A stretch of DNA of 64,000 nt from CAVOOW01 sp963697675 (GCA_963697675.1 CAVOOW010000002.1:186001-250000), one strand, 5' to 3'. Shown: positions 1-9,515, numbered from the stretch's first letter. Numbers and translations: made by a program. The notes: a model not told the origin generated them from the sequence alone.

Positions 1-211
1 TGCCGACCGGGCGATCGCCGTCCCGCGCGATCCAGCGCTGCGTTCGCTTCGCACGCTCGTCCGACGGCTGCGCGAGCAGCTCCTCGAACGGCTCCATGGG
101 GATCAGCGGTGCGTCGACCCGGCGCGCAGCAGCGCTGACCGACCAGTAGCCCCGAAGCGCAGCCACGTCGTCCTGCGAGATCTCGCTGACGTCCGCCGTG
201 GTGGGGTTCAC
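1..211 (-). CDS. GNAT-type acetyltransferase, N-terminal part (partial)
   Basis: Reverse-strand frame open from a GTG at 211 to the window edge, so only about 70 N-terminal residues are visible. The start of the protein, a tryptophan/tyrosine-rich stretch (GYWSVSAAARRVDAPLIP) followed by a TQRWIARDGDRPVG segment, resembles the first half of actinobacterial GNAT N-acetyltransferases, where the last strand leads into the acetyl-CoA domain. The acetyl-CoA binding motif itself is outside the window, so the family call is an inference from the N-terminal pattern. It is divergent from leuA; the roughly 140 bases between it and the leucine leader probably carry both promoters. Confidence 0.45.
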   Translation of the reverse strand, partial: MNPTTADVSEISQDDVAALRGYWSVSAAARRVDAPLIPMEPFEELLAQPSDERAKRTQRWIARDGDRPVG

Positions 212-351
212 AGGGCTGAGCGTGGACCTTCGATGCCTGCACTGTCGCTGCAATTAGCGCTCCCAGCGTGTCCCATCCGGCGTCCCACGATGCGGACACC
301 GGGTGGAACCTGGGGCGACGGGCGCGCCACGTTCGTCGTAGGCTCGGGCAC

Positions 352-399
352 ATGCGGCGCGACCTGCTTCTTGGCTGCCGCGGCGAGGCCCTCTCCTAG
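352..399 (+). CDS. leucine-rich leader peptide upstream of leuA
   Basis: A 15-codon open frame, MRRDLLLGCRGEALS, running from ATG 352 to TAG 397. It contains three consecutive leucine codons (CTG CTT CTT, 364-372) and a fourth near the end. A TAGGCT hexamer at 339-344 sits where a -10 element would give a transcript starting at or just before the ATG, so the peptide may be translated leaderless. A short leucine-rich peptide directly before leuA is the expected sensor of charged leucyl-tRNA in attenuation-type control. CTT is a rarely used codon in such GC-rich DNA, which would make the stall sensitive. Confidence 0.7.
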   Translation: MRRDLLLGCRGEALS

Positions 400-475
400 G
401 CCGGTCTCCTCGTCGCGGAGTTCTCGCCTGTTCCGGCCACCTCGAGCCGATCGAACCTCTCCGGACAGGTGGACC
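378..475 (+). promoter_or_regulatory. leuA leader RNA: alternative hairpins, pseudoknot and Shine-Dalgarno sequestration
   Basis: Three pairings can be read directly. Stem I pairs 378-388 with 408-418 (11 bp, one G-U) and overlaps the second half of the leader peptide. Its loop holds GGCCGG (399-404), which is complementary to CCGGCC (433-438), so a pseudoknot can form. Stem II pairs CCACCT (437-442) with AGGTGG (467-472), extended by GG/CC across a bulged A. AGGTGG is the Shine-Dalgarno sequence of leuA, so stem II would block translation. The pseudoknot and stem II share bases 437-438 and are mutually exclusive. A pseudoknotted 'LEU element' upstream of leuA has been described in Actinobacteria; this appears to be an example. 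Confidence 0.65.
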
Positions 476-477
476 GT

Positions 478-2247
478 ATGACCATGGACAACGCTCAGAC
501 TCAGCCCCGTACAGCAGACTCACTGACTTTCGATACTTCGTACGACGCCCGCAACGCCCAGCAGCCTTCGGGCATGCCGATCGCGCGCTACCAACCCTTC
601 ACCCCCGTCGGCCTCGAGGACCGCACCTGGCCCTCGACCGTCATCACGAAGGCGCCGCGCTGGTGCGCGGTGGACCTGCGCGACGGCAACCAGGCACTGA
701 TCGACCCGATGAGCCCGGCCCGCAAGCGGCGGATGTTCGACCTGCTCGTGCGCATGGGCTACAAGGAGATCGAGGTCGGGTTCCCCTCGGCCAGCCAGAC
801 CGACTTCGACTTCGTACGCCAGCTGATCGAGGAAGACCTCATCCCCGACGACGTCGTCATCCAGGTGCTCACCCAGGCGCGCGACGCGCTGATCGAGCGC
901 ACCTTCGAGTCGATCCGCGGCGCCAAGCAGGCGATCGTGCACCTCTACAACTCCACGTCGACGCTGCAGCGCCGGGTCGTGTTCGGGCTCGACCGCGACG
1001 GCATCACCGACATCGCGGTGCAGGGCGCCAAGCTCATGCAGAAGCTGACGCAGACCGTGCCCGGCACCGACGTGTTCTTCGAGTACTCGCCCGAGTCCTA
1101 CACCGGCACGGAGCTCGACTTCGCCGTGCACGTCTGCAACGCGGTCAACGACATCTGGACCCCGACGCCGGACCGCAAGACGGTCATCAACCTGCCGGCC
1201 ACCGTCGAGATGGCGACGCCCAATGTCTATGCCGACTCGATCGAGTGGATGCACCGCAACCTGGCCCGGCGGGACGGCGTCGTGCTGTCCCTGCACCCGC
1301 ACAACGACCGTGGCACCGCGGTCGCGGCCGCCGAGCTCGGCTTCCAGGCCGGTGCTGACCGCATCGAGGGCTGCCTGTTCGGCAACGGTGAGCGCACCGG
1401 CAACGTCTGCCTCGTCACCCTCGGCATGAACCTCTTCTCGCAGGGCATCGACCCGCAGATCGACTTCAGCGACATCGACGAGATCCGGCGCACCGTCGAA
1501 TACTGCAACCAGCTCCCCGTGCACGAGCGCCATCCGTACGGCGGAGACCTCGTCTACACCGCCTTCTCCGGCTCGCACCAGGACGCCATCAAGAAGGGCC
1601 TGGACTGGATGGACCGGGACGCGGCAGAGGCGGGCGTGAACGTTCGCGACTTCGCCTGGGCGGTGCCGTACCTGCCGATCGACCCGAAGGACGTGGGCCG
1701 CAGCTATGAGGCGGTCATCCGGGTCAACTCGCAGTCCGGCAAGGGCGGCGTGGCCTACATCATGCGCACCGAGCACCAGCTCGACCTGCCGCGCCGGCTG
1801 CAGATCGAGTTCTCCCAGGTGATCCAGGCGCGCACCGAAGCCGACGGGGGAGAGGTCTCCCCGGCCGAGATGTGGGAGGCGTTCGACTCGGAATACCTCG
1901 CGCGGCGGGCCCCGATCGCCCTCAACACCCACCACACGTCCTCGGCGCAGGACGCCGATGACGAGCTCTCCGTCAACGTCTATCTCGATGGCGAGAAGCG
2001 GGCGCTCACCGGGCGCGGCAACGGACCGATCGCTGCGTTCGTCGACGCGCTCACGACGGTCGGCCACGAGGTCCGGGTGCTCGACTACGCCGAGCACGCG
2101 CTCTCCTCCGGTGGCGACGCGCGGGCGGCGGCCTACGTCGAGTGCGCGATCGGCGACCGCATCCTGTGGGGCGTCGGCGTGGACGCGAACATCGTCACCG
2201 CGTCGCTCAAGGCAGTCGTGTCGGCCGTCAACCGCGCCGCGGGTTAG
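478..2247 (+). CDS. leuA: 2-isopropylmalate synthase
   Basis: Catalyses the first committed step of leucine synthesis, condensing acetyl-CoA with 2-oxoisovalerate. The long actinobacterial form, 589 residues, has the DRE-TIM barrel signature LRDGNQAL near residues 67-74, the metal-binding HPHNDRGTAVAA segment and the GCLFGNGERTGN motif, followed by a C-terminal LeuA allosteric domain (DDELSVNVYLDGEKRALTG onward) for leucine feedback. ATG 478 is preferred over the in-frame GTG 469 because AGGTGG (467-472) is spaced 5 nt before it and because GTG 469 lies inside that ribosome-binding site. It is preceded by its own leader peptide and attenuator-like RNA and ends overlapping a convergent gene by 4 bp. 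Confidence 0.95.
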   Translation: MTMDNAQTQPRTADSLTFDTSYDARNAQQPSGMPIARYQPFTPVGLEDRTWPSTVITKAPRWCAVDLRDGNQALIDPMSPARKRRMFDLLVRMGYKEIEVGFPSASQTDFDFVRQLIEEDLIPDDVVIQVLTQARDALIERTFESIRGAKQAIVHLYNSTSTLQRRVVFGLDRDGITDIAVQGAKLMQKLTQTVPGTDVFFEYSPESYTGTELDFAVHVCNAVNDIWTPTPDRKTVINLPATVEMATPNVYADSIEWMHRNLARRDGVVLSLHPHNDRGTAVAAAELGFQAGADRIEGCLFGNGERTGNVCLVTLGMNLFSQGIDPQIDFSDIDEIRRTVEYCNQLPVHERHPYGGDLVYTAFSGSHQDAIKKGLDWMDRDAAEAGVNVRDFAWAVPYLPIDPKDVGRSYEAVIRVNSQSGKGGVAYIMRTEHQLDLPRRLQIEFSQVIQARTEADGGEVSPAEMWEAFDSEYLARRAPIALNTHHTSSAQDADDELSVNVYLDGEKRALTGRGNGPIAAFVDALTTVGHEVRVLDYAEHALSSGGDARAAAYVECAIGDRILWGVGVDANIVTASLKAVVSAVNRAAG

Positions 2248-2705
2248 GCAGGGAAGTCGGCGCCGGCGTCAAGGCGCTGCTGCAGCAGGTCGGCGATCGC
2301 CATCGACTCTCCGTCGCGACCGCCGGCGCCGACGATCAACGGCGGATCAGACGGGTGTACGACGACGCCGGTGACCCTCGCGGTCAGTGATCCTGAGGCC
2401 GACATGATGTAGAAGTTGCCGTCGACGCCGATGGCGAGCGTCTGGTTGCGCTTGATGTACCAGCCCTCGAGCGACGTGCGATAGCTGCCGCGACCGTTCA
2501 GCGATCCGGCCCGCAGCCGCGTGGTCGGCAGCTGGCGCTCCTGCGCCTCGCGGACGAAGGCCGCGACATGCGCGGCCGCCTGCTCGGTCTCGGCGGCCTT
2601 GCGGCGGTCGAGGGCCGCAAGGCGTTCGTCCGCCGCGGCACGCCGCTTCTGCTGCCAGGCGGCACTTTCGGCGTCGGCGGCGTTCTCGTCGTTGTCGTCA
2701 CTCAT
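2244..2705 (-). CDS. conserved hypothetical protein
   Basis: 153 residues from ATG 2705. The N-terminal third is charged and alanine-rich (DERLAALDRRKAAETEQAAAH), predicted helical or coiled. The C-terminal half is a beta-rich globular segment with LEGWYIKRNQTLAIGVDG and NFYIMSASGSLTARV, ending in a conserved acidic/hydrophobic helix (MAIADLLQQRLDAG). No catalytic motif is recognised. The start codon overlaps the stop of the upstream amidohydrolase as ATGA (2702-2705), so the two are probably translationally coupled. The longer frame beginning at 2801 lies inside the amidohydrolase and is rejected as a start. Confidence 0.7.
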   Translation of the reverse strand: MSDDNDENAADAESAAWQQKRRAAADERLAALDRRKAAETEQAAAHVAAFVREAQERQLPTTRLRAGSLNGRGSYRTSLEGWYIKRNQTLAIGVDGNFYIMSASGSLTARVTGVVVHPSDPPLIVGAGGRDGESMAIADLLQQRLDAGADFPA

Positions 2706-3935
2706 CTGCACAGCTCCCGGGTGATCGTCGTGCGCGCCACCTGACGGCCGCGCGACCATACTGCGCGCGGAGGATCCTGGCCGCGCAGCACCTCGCTCCA
2801 CGTGGCGGCTGCATAGAGCTGCAGGTCGGCGCGGGCACCGACCGCGACCCCGTAGTCGTCGAGGCGCCAGGCCGTTGCCGGCGCGGTGGTCACCGCGGCC
2901 AGCACGGCGAGCTGCTCGTCTGCGGTCGCGAGGTGCGCGGCGTGCGCCGAGATCAGCGCCACCTCCAGCATGTCGCCGCGCCCGAACGGATAGAAGCCGT
3001 CCTGCACGCAGTCCTGGCCGAACGCCACATTGACACCGGCCGCCATCAGCTCGCGCACCCGGGTCGTGCCGCGCCGGACCAGGCCGCGGTCGGCGCGGCC
3101 CTGGATGACCAGGTTGGTGACCGGGTTGGAGACCACGGTGATGCCCGCCCGCGCGCAGCCGGCGATGACGTCGTCGGCGTAGCCGTCGTCGGCCGCGGCC
3201 AGCGAGCAGACGTGGCCCACCGTCACCCGGCCCTGCCAGCCGGTGCGCTCGGTCTCCGCCACCACCATCGCCAGGGTGCGCACCGAGCCGTCATCGGTCT
3301 CGTCCACGTGCATGTCGATGTCCGCGTCGAAGCGCTCGGCCAGCTCGAAGCAGAACGCGCACATGCTCGCGCTGCTCGCTCTCGGTGCGCTCCCAGTGCG
3401 GCATGCCACCGACGATGTCGGCACCGGCCTGCATCGCGGCGACCATCAGGTCGGCCGTGCCCGGATCGCGGACGATGCCCTCCTGCGGGAAGGCGATCGT
3501 CTGCACCTCGGCGATGTCGGCACAGTCCCGGGCGGCAGCCAGCACTCCCTCGAGCGGCACCAGCCCGCCGATGGTGTCGACGTCGACGTGCGAACGCAGC
3601 CGGGTGGTGCCCGACAGGACCGACGACTCGACGACGGCCCGCGCGCGTCGCCGTACGTCCTCATGGGTGTAGGCCTTCTTGGCCGCGTGGATCGAGTCGA
3701 TCGCGGCGCGCAACGTGCCGTCGTTCTCGGCGAGCTGGCCGCGGATCAGCACCTTGTCGAGGTGGATGTGCGTGTCGATGTAGGCCGGCAGCAGCAACCC
3801 GCCGGCAGCGTCTACGCGGTCGCCGACTCCCGCGCCGGCACTTGGCCCGACGACGACCACCCGCTCGCCGTCGAGCACGACGTCCGCGCGCGAGCCGTCG
3901 AGCAGGGTCGCGTCGACGATCGCGGTCACGGCCAT
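2702..3935 (-). CDS. cytosine-deaminase-like amidohydrolase, frame interrupted
   Basis: A metal-dependent hydrolase of the CodA/N-isopropylammelide type, read in two frames. The first part (from ATG 3935) carries the metal motif DTHIHLDK and continues to GGMPHWERTESEQREHVR. The second part continues FCFELAERFDADIDMHVDETDD, with GHVCS and the family's GQDCVQDGFYPFGRGDMLE segment. Removing one base in the run ACGCGC at 3355-3360 joins the halves exactly where family members read EHVR-FCFELAE. The total would be about 410 residues, normal for the family. It is either a recent pseudogene or an assembly indel. Upstream and divergent is a phosphotransferase gene. Confidence 0.75.
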
Positions 3936-3980
3936 GCGCACATGATGCCTGGCCCGGCGTGCGTGGCAGGCTGCACCTTC

Positions 3981-4638
3981 ATGAGTGGGCTCGAGCTGCT
4001 GGGATCCGGGCGCGAGGCGGACGTGTACCGGCTCGACGGCGAGCGCGTCCTGCGCCGCTATCGCGACGGCTATGACGCGGCGCAGGAAGCCGAGATCATG
4101 GCGTACGTCGGCGCCTTCGGCTATCCGGTGCCGACGGTGTACGACGTCGACGGTCCCGATCTGGTCATGGAGCTGCTGGACGGCCCGACGATGGCGGCTG
4201 CGCTCGAGGCGGCGGATCTCGAGCTCCCGGCGGGGGCGAAGATGCTGGCGGATCTGCATGACCGCCTGCACGCCGCTGCCCGCGCGATCGCCGGACCGGG
4301 ACGGCGATCGGGTGATCCATCTGGACCTGCACCCGGAAAACGTGCTGCTCGTCGCTCGGGGACCTGTCGTCATCGACTGGCGCAACGCGACGGACGGGCC
4401 ACCGGACTTCGACCTCGCCCTGTCCGCGATGGTCCTCGCCGAGGTGTCGTTCGCGGCAGATGTCGAGCGAGCGGCCGCCGTCCGCGCCCTGCTCGCCGGC
4501 TTTCTGGAACACGTCGGCGGCGACCCGCTCCGGCTGCTCGACCAGGCCCTCGCCCGGCGCCTCGCGAACCCGACGCTGTCTGCCGCAGAGCACGACCTGC
4601 TGGGCTCGGCTGCCGCGCTCGTCCGCGAACTGGCCTGA
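3981..4638 (+). CDS. aminoglycoside-phosphotransferase-fold kinase, frame interrupted
   Basis: Small phosphotransferase of the APH/choline-kinase fold. It starts at ATG 3981 with MSGLELLGSGREADVYRL (glycine-rich nucleotide loop) and YRDGYDAAQEAEIMAYV, and includes VMELLDGPTMA. After about position 4285 the coding frame shifts by one. The catalytic loop HLDLHPENVLL and the metal site VVIDW are in the other frame, to the stop at 4638. The joined product is about 218 residues and would have all kinase motifs in order, so a single indel near 4285-4305 is the simplest reading. The substrate is unknown. Related actinobacterial proteins are often annotated as antibiotic kinases without proof. Confidence 0.65.
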
Positions 4639-4707
4639 CCGGGGCTGCGCGGGCCGGGGTGCGCGGCGGGGACGTCGATCGGTTGACCGATCGACCACAA
4701 TGGTCGC

Positions 4708-5440
4708 GTGGGCCTCTATCGGGATGAAGGTGTCGTGCTTCGCACCCAGAAGCTCGGCGAGGCCGACCGCATCATCACGCTGCTGACCCGCTCGAACGGC
4801 AGGGTCCGGGCGGTCGGCAAGGGCGTGCGGCGCACCCGCTCGAAGTTCGGGGCGCGCCTCGAGCCGTTCACCCACGTCGACCTGCAGATCTACGAGGGCC
4901 GCTCGCTCGACATCGTCCAGCAGGCCGAGACGATCATGTCCTACGGCGACCACATCGTCGACGACTATCCGCGCTACACGTCGGGCACGGTCATGCTCGA
5001 GACCGCCGAGCGGCTCACCGCCGAGGAGCGTGAGCCCGAGACCCAGCAGTTCCTGCTGCTCGTGGGCGGGCTGCGTACCCTCTCCGACGGCTCCCACGCG
5101 CCCGGGTCTCGTGCTCGACGCCTACCTGCTGCGCGCGCTGGCCGTCGCCGGCTATGCAGCCTCCTTCGAGGACTGCGCCCGGTGCACGACCCCCGGCCCG
5201 CACCCGTTCTTCCACGTGTCCGCGGGCGGCGTGGTGTGTGCCGCGTGCCGGCCGCCCGGCTCGGTGGCGCCCGCGGCCGAGACGGTGACCCTGCTCGCGG
5301 CACTGCTCACCGGCGACTGGGTCACTGCCGACGCGAGCGAGATCCGGCATCGCCGCGAGGGCAGCGGCCTGGTGGCCGCCTACCTCCAGTGGCACCTGGA
5401 GCGCGGGCTGCGGTCACTGCCGCTCGTCGAGCGCAACTGA
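4708..5440 (+). CDS. recO: DNA repair protein RecO, frame interrupted
   Basis: RecO loads RecA onto SSB-coated gaps in the RecFOR pathway. From GTG 4708 the N-terminal OB-fold is clear (YRDEGVVLRTQKLGEADRII, then VGKGVRRTRSKFGARLEP). At about 5102-5110 (CCCGGGTCTCGTGCTC) the frame slips, and the rest continues LVLDAYLLRALAVAGYAAS with the zinc-ribbon cysteines CARC and CAAC, to the stop at 5440. The joined length of about 243 residues is normal. Family conservation through the junction (SHAPG-LVLDAYL) argues for an extra base in the assembly. It lies directly upstream of uppS, a common actinobacterial arrangement. Confidence 0.85.
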
Positions 5441-5463
5441 GGCGTCGCGCCGCGTCTCGTGCT

Positions 5464-5518
5464 TCGTGGACCCCGACACACCGTCGCCGCGGCGTGTCTG
5501 GTGCAGGGGAGTCCACAA
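5464..5518 (+). repeat. dispersed palindromic repeat, copy A (recO-uppS gap)
   Basis: A 55-bp folded element. The outer arms GTGGACCCC (5466-5474) and GGGGAGTCCAC (5506-5516) pair, and the inner arms GACACACC and GGCGTGTC pair across an 8-nt loop. Its reverse complement matches the sequence at 38444-38498 at about 43 of 55 positions. Most mismatches fall in the loop, and the stems are conserved. Here it follows the recO stop and may also work as a transcript-end hairpin, although no T-run follows. Confidence 0.7.
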
Positions 5519-5543
5519 AGGCGGGGCTGACTAGGGTCGGTGC

Positions 5544-6362
5544 GTGTCCCGAAGAGCGCCGGTGCGACCACCGACACCGCATCCGTCGGGTGCGCGCCCT
5601 CCGCAGGTGCCGGCGGAACTGGTTCCCGGGCACGTGGCGATCGTCATGGACGGCAACGGCCGCTGGGCCAAGGCGCGCGGGCTGACGCGTACGAAGGGTC
5701 ATGAGGCGGGTGAGGCCGCGCTGCTCGACGTCATCCACGGTGCGATCGAGCTGGGCATCGGTCAGCTGAGCGCCTACGCGTTCTCGACGGAGAACTGGAA
5801 GCGCTCGCCCGACGAGGTGAAATTCCTCATGGGGTTCAACCGGGACGTGATCCGTCGCCGGCGTGACGAGCTCGACGCCATGGGCGTGCGGGTGCGCTGG
5901 GCCGGTCGGCGACGGCGGCTGTGGCGCAGTGTCATCGACGAGCTCGAGGAGGCGGAGCGCCGCACTCGGGACAACCGGACGCTGACGCTGCAGTTCTGCG
6001 TCAACTACGGCGGGCGGGCCGAGATCGCCGACGCTGCCGCGGCGATCGCCGCGGAGGTGGCTGCCGGTCGGCTGGACCCGAAGAAGGTCGACGAGCGCAC
6101 GATCGCCCGCCACCTCTACGAGCCCGACCTGCCGGACGTCGACCTGTTCGTGCGGTCATCGGGTGAGCAACGCACCTCGAACTTCCTGCTCTGGCAGTCG
6201 GCCTACGCCGAGATGGTCTTCCTCGACACGCTGTGGCCCGACTTCGACCGCCGCGACCTGTGGCGGGCCGTGGAGCTCTACGCCGCGCGCGACCGGCGCT
6301 ACGGCGGCGCCGTGCCCGACTTCGGAAAGGACAGCCATGCTCGAGAACAGCAAGGGATTTAG
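5544..6362 (+). CDS. uppS: isoprenyl transferase (undecaprenyl diphosphate synthase family)
   Basis: cis-Prenyltransferase that elongates allylic diphosphates with isopentenyl diphosphate to make the lipid carrier for cell-wall sugars. The 272 residues begin with a proline-rich tail, then HVAIVMDGNGRWAKARG (substrate Asp and phosphate-binding residues), SAYAFSTENWKR, and the C-terminal DLFVRSSGEQRTSNFLLWQ motif that binds isopentenyl diphosphate. The start is GTG 5544. An upstream extension is excluded by the palindromic repeat in the gap. The 3' end overlaps the next gene by 26 bp, suggesting coupling. Chain length (C50 or C55) cannot be told from the sequence. Confidence 0.92.
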   Translation: MSRRAPVRPPTPHPSGARPPQVPAELVPGHVAIVMDGNGRWAKARGLTRTKGHEAGEAALLDVIHGAIELGIGQLSAYAFSTENWKRSPDEVKFLMGFNRDVIRRRRDELDAMGVRVRWAGRRRRLWRSVIDELEEAERRTRDNRTLTLQFCVNYGGRAEIADAAAAIAAEVAAGRLDPKKVDERTIARHLYEPDLPDVDLFVRSSGEQRTSNFLLWQSAYAEMVFLDTLWPDFDRRDLWRAVELYAARDRRYGGAVPDFGKDSHAREQQGI

Positions 6363-6714
6363 CGGTTTCTCCGTCGACGACGTGCCCAAGGCGAAGGACT
6401 TCTACGCCAACACGCTCGGTCTCGAGGTCACCGAGGCCGACGGGCGGCTGACCCTGCACCTCGCCGGCGACCGGCCCGTCCTCGTCTATCCCAAGCCGAA
6501 TCACGCCCCGGCCTCGTTCACCGTGCTCAACTTCCCGGTCGACGACATCGAGGCGGTCGTCGACGAGCTGACCGCGCGCGGGGTGCATTTCGAGCGGTAC
6601 GAGGGGACTCCGGCCGAGACGGATGACAAGGGAATCTTCCGAGGCAGAAGTCCACTTATCGCCTGGTTCAAGGATCCTGCCGGTAACGTGCTGTCCGTGG
6701 TCAAGACCGACTGA
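6337..6714 (+). CDS. VOC (glyoxalase/bleomycin-resistance fold) protein
   Basis: 125 residues from ATG 6337, preceded by GGAAAGG at 6324-6330. A single vicinal-oxygen-chelate unit with two beta-alpha-beta-beta-beta modules: GFSGFSVDDVPKAKDFYANT at the start and FKDPAGNVLSVVK at the end, the usual signature of the family. Members range from glyoxalases to antibiotic-binding proteins, and the sequence does not say which. The gene starts inside the 3' end of uppS, so it is co-expressed with it. Confidence 0.8.
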   Translation: MLENSKGFSGFSVDDVPKAKDFYANTLGLEVTEADGRLTLHLAGDRPVLVYPKPNHAPASFTVLNFPVDDIEAVVDELTARGVHFERYEGTPAETDDKGIFRGRSPLIAWFKDPAGNVLSVVKTD

Positions 6715-6756
6715 CCTTCTTGATCTCTTCCACGTCGGCGCGGAGGGGAATGACGG

Positions 6757-6888
6757 GTGGTTGACGACGACGGCACGTCCCGATCGGCAAGTGGCTGGCT
6801 GGTCCTCGCGGCGGTGCTCGCGGCCCTGGCCGTCATCGTGATCGTTCTCGCGTTCCTGGGCATCGGTGGCGACACCAACAGCGTCTGA
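6757..6888 (+). CDS. small single-span membrane protein (43 residues)
   Basis: A short frame from GTG 6757 to TGA 6886 with a strong ribosome-binding site GGAGGGG (6742-6748), 8 nt upstream. The product has a short polar N-terminus (VVDDDGTSRSASG), one hydrophobic span of about 24 residues (LVLAAVLAALAVIVIVLAFLG), and a short tail ending TNSV. It shares no motif with a known family that I recognise. It lies between the VOC gene and the convergent ZIP transporter. The good ribosome-binding site, typical codon usage and clear transmembrane pattern support a real gene. Confidence 0.6.
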   Translation: MVDDDGTSRSASGWLVLAAVLAALAVIVIVLAFLGIGGDTNSV

Positions 6889-6903
6889 CCCAGGCCCTGG
6901 CCG

Positions 6904-7635
6904 TCAGGACGACAAAGCCACGACGGCCCACATCATCGCGACACCGCCGACGGTGCTGACCAGCGTGAGCCGGGACGGGTGCCGGGCGTGGGCCTCGGGG
7001 AGGATGTCGGCAGTCGCGAGGTAGAGCAGGAACCCCGCGAACCCGCCCAGGTAGAGCGCAAGGACGCCGTCGCTCACCGAGAAGAAGAGCGTCGAGGTCG
7101 CGCCGAGCGCCGGCGCGATCGCGTCCGCTGCGAGCATGGTGATCGTGCGCCGGCGAGAGTTTCCGTTGATGCGCATGACAGTCACCGTGTTGAGACCGTC
7201 GGCGAAGTCGTGGGTCACGACCGCGATCGCGACGGCGAGTCCGACCGTCTCGCTGACCTGGAAGCCCAGGCCGATGCCCACCCCGTCGAGGAACGAGTGG
7301 GCGGTCAGCGCGACGGCCGAGGCGAGTCCAACCCCCGGATGGTGGTGCTGATGAGCTTCGTACTCGCCCTCGTGTCCGCCGTGCAGGGCGACCGCGCGCT
7401 CGACCACGTGCAGCACGAGGAAACCGGTCGCGAACGCCACCATCGGCGCAGGCACGCCCAGGAATGACGTGTGGGACAGCTCGAACAGCTCAGGCAGCAG
7501 GTCGAAGGCGACCAGACCCAGCATCACGCCGCCGGCGAAGCCGAGGATCAGGTGCAGCCGGTCGTGGCTGCGCAGCGCAGCGACACCGCCGAGCGCGGTC
7601 GAGAGCACCGTGCAGATCGCGAAGAGGACTACCAC
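6904..7635 (-). CDS. ZIP-family metal transporter
   Basis: 243-residue polytopic membrane protein of the ZIP family, which moves zinc or related divalent metals toward the cytosol. Signature residues are visible: a histidine-rich loop (HEGEYEAHQHHHPG) between early spans, the metal-binding pairs AHSFLDGVGIGLG and VTHDFADGLNTV in consecutive helices, and LPEAHARHP near the end. The start ATG at 7635 lies 19 bp from a Zur-like palindrome, so repression in zinc-replete cells is likely. The gene is convergent with the small membrane protein and divergent from an ABM-domain gene. Confidence 0.85.
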   Translation of the reverse strand: MVVLFAICTVLSTALGGVAALRSHDRLHLILGFAGGVMLGLVAFDLLPELFELSHTSFLGVPAPMVAFATGFLVLHVVERAVALHGGHEGEYEAHQHHHPGVGLASAVALTAHSFLDGVGIGLGFQVSETVGLAVAIAVVTHDFADGLNTVTVMRINGNSRRRTITMLAADAIAPALGATSTLFFSVSDGVLALYLGGFAGFLLYLATADILPEAHARHPSRLTLVSTVGGVAMMWAVVALSS

Positions 7636-7653
7636 GCGGGAAACCTAGCAAAC

Positions 7654-7670
7654 ATGAAAACCATTGTCAT
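7654..7670. promoter_or_regulatory. Zur-like operator
   Basis: ATGAAAACCATTGTCAT, a 17-bp dyad (12 of 17 positions symmetric) of the TGAAAAtnATTnTCA type bound by actinobacterial Zur. It lies just upstream of the ZIP transporter and about 65 bp upstream of the divergent gene. Placement next to a metal importer supports the call; binding is inferred. Confidence 0.55.
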
Positions 7671-7736
7671 CTCGGGTGTCAACGGGTGAGCCATGATGAG
7701 TCCACCCACCGGGGACAACCAGCTGGAGGTCGTCAG

Positions 7737-8030
7737 GTGCTCGTCGTCAGCCGCTATCGCGTGACCGACGACCAGTCCGTGGAGTTCGGTGGGCTCGCCC
7801 AGGAGGCGCTCGACGCGCTGGCCGGGCAGCCCGGCTTCCTGCGCGGCAGCGTCGGGCGCAACGTCGACGAACCCGATCTCTGGCTGCTGAGCACCCAATG
7901 GATCAACGTCGGCGCCTACCGTCGCGCCCTGTCCTCGTACGACGTGAAAACCCGTGCAGTGCCGGTGATGTTGCACGCACTGAACGAGCCGAGCGCATAC
8001 GAGGTGCTGGTGGCGCGAGGGGACGACTAG
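7737..8030 (+). CDS. antibiotic-biosynthesis-monooxygenase (ABM) domain protein
   Basis: 97 residues from GTG 7737, set by GGAGGT at 7725-7730. It has the ferredoxin-like alpha/beta pattern of ABM domains: a first strand VLVVSRYRV, a helix EFGGLAQEALDALAG, the strand GFLRGSVGRN, WLLSTQWINVGAYRRALSSYDVK, and a final strand region. Such proteins act as small cofactor-free monooxygenases or heme-degrading enzymes, but many have no assigned role. It is adjacent to glyS on the same strand. Catalytic residues cannot be assigned. Confidence 0.65.
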   Translation: MLVVSRYRVTDDQSVEFGGLAQEALDALAGQPGFLRGSVGRNVDEPDLWLLSTQWINVGAYRRALSSYDVKTRAVPVMLHALNEPSAYEVLVARGDD

Positions 8031-8074
8031 AGTCGTTCCTTCACCCGCCGACACCCAGCCGGATGGAGCCAACC

Positions 8075-9466
<1,392 letters not shown>

Positions 9467-9515
9467 ACCGGCATCGACCAGCAGGGAGAAGCAGATCCAG
9501 CCGTCCGCCGAACTC

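Noticed and set aside
520..2097. A 525-codon open frame antisense to leuA
   Set aside because: Long antisense frames are expected in GC-rich codons. It has Arg/Val/Asp-rich composition with no domain, and leuA is unmistakable on the other strand.
8031..8074. Glycine riboswitch or T-box before glyS
   Set aside because: The gap is only 44 bases, with no conserved core of either element.
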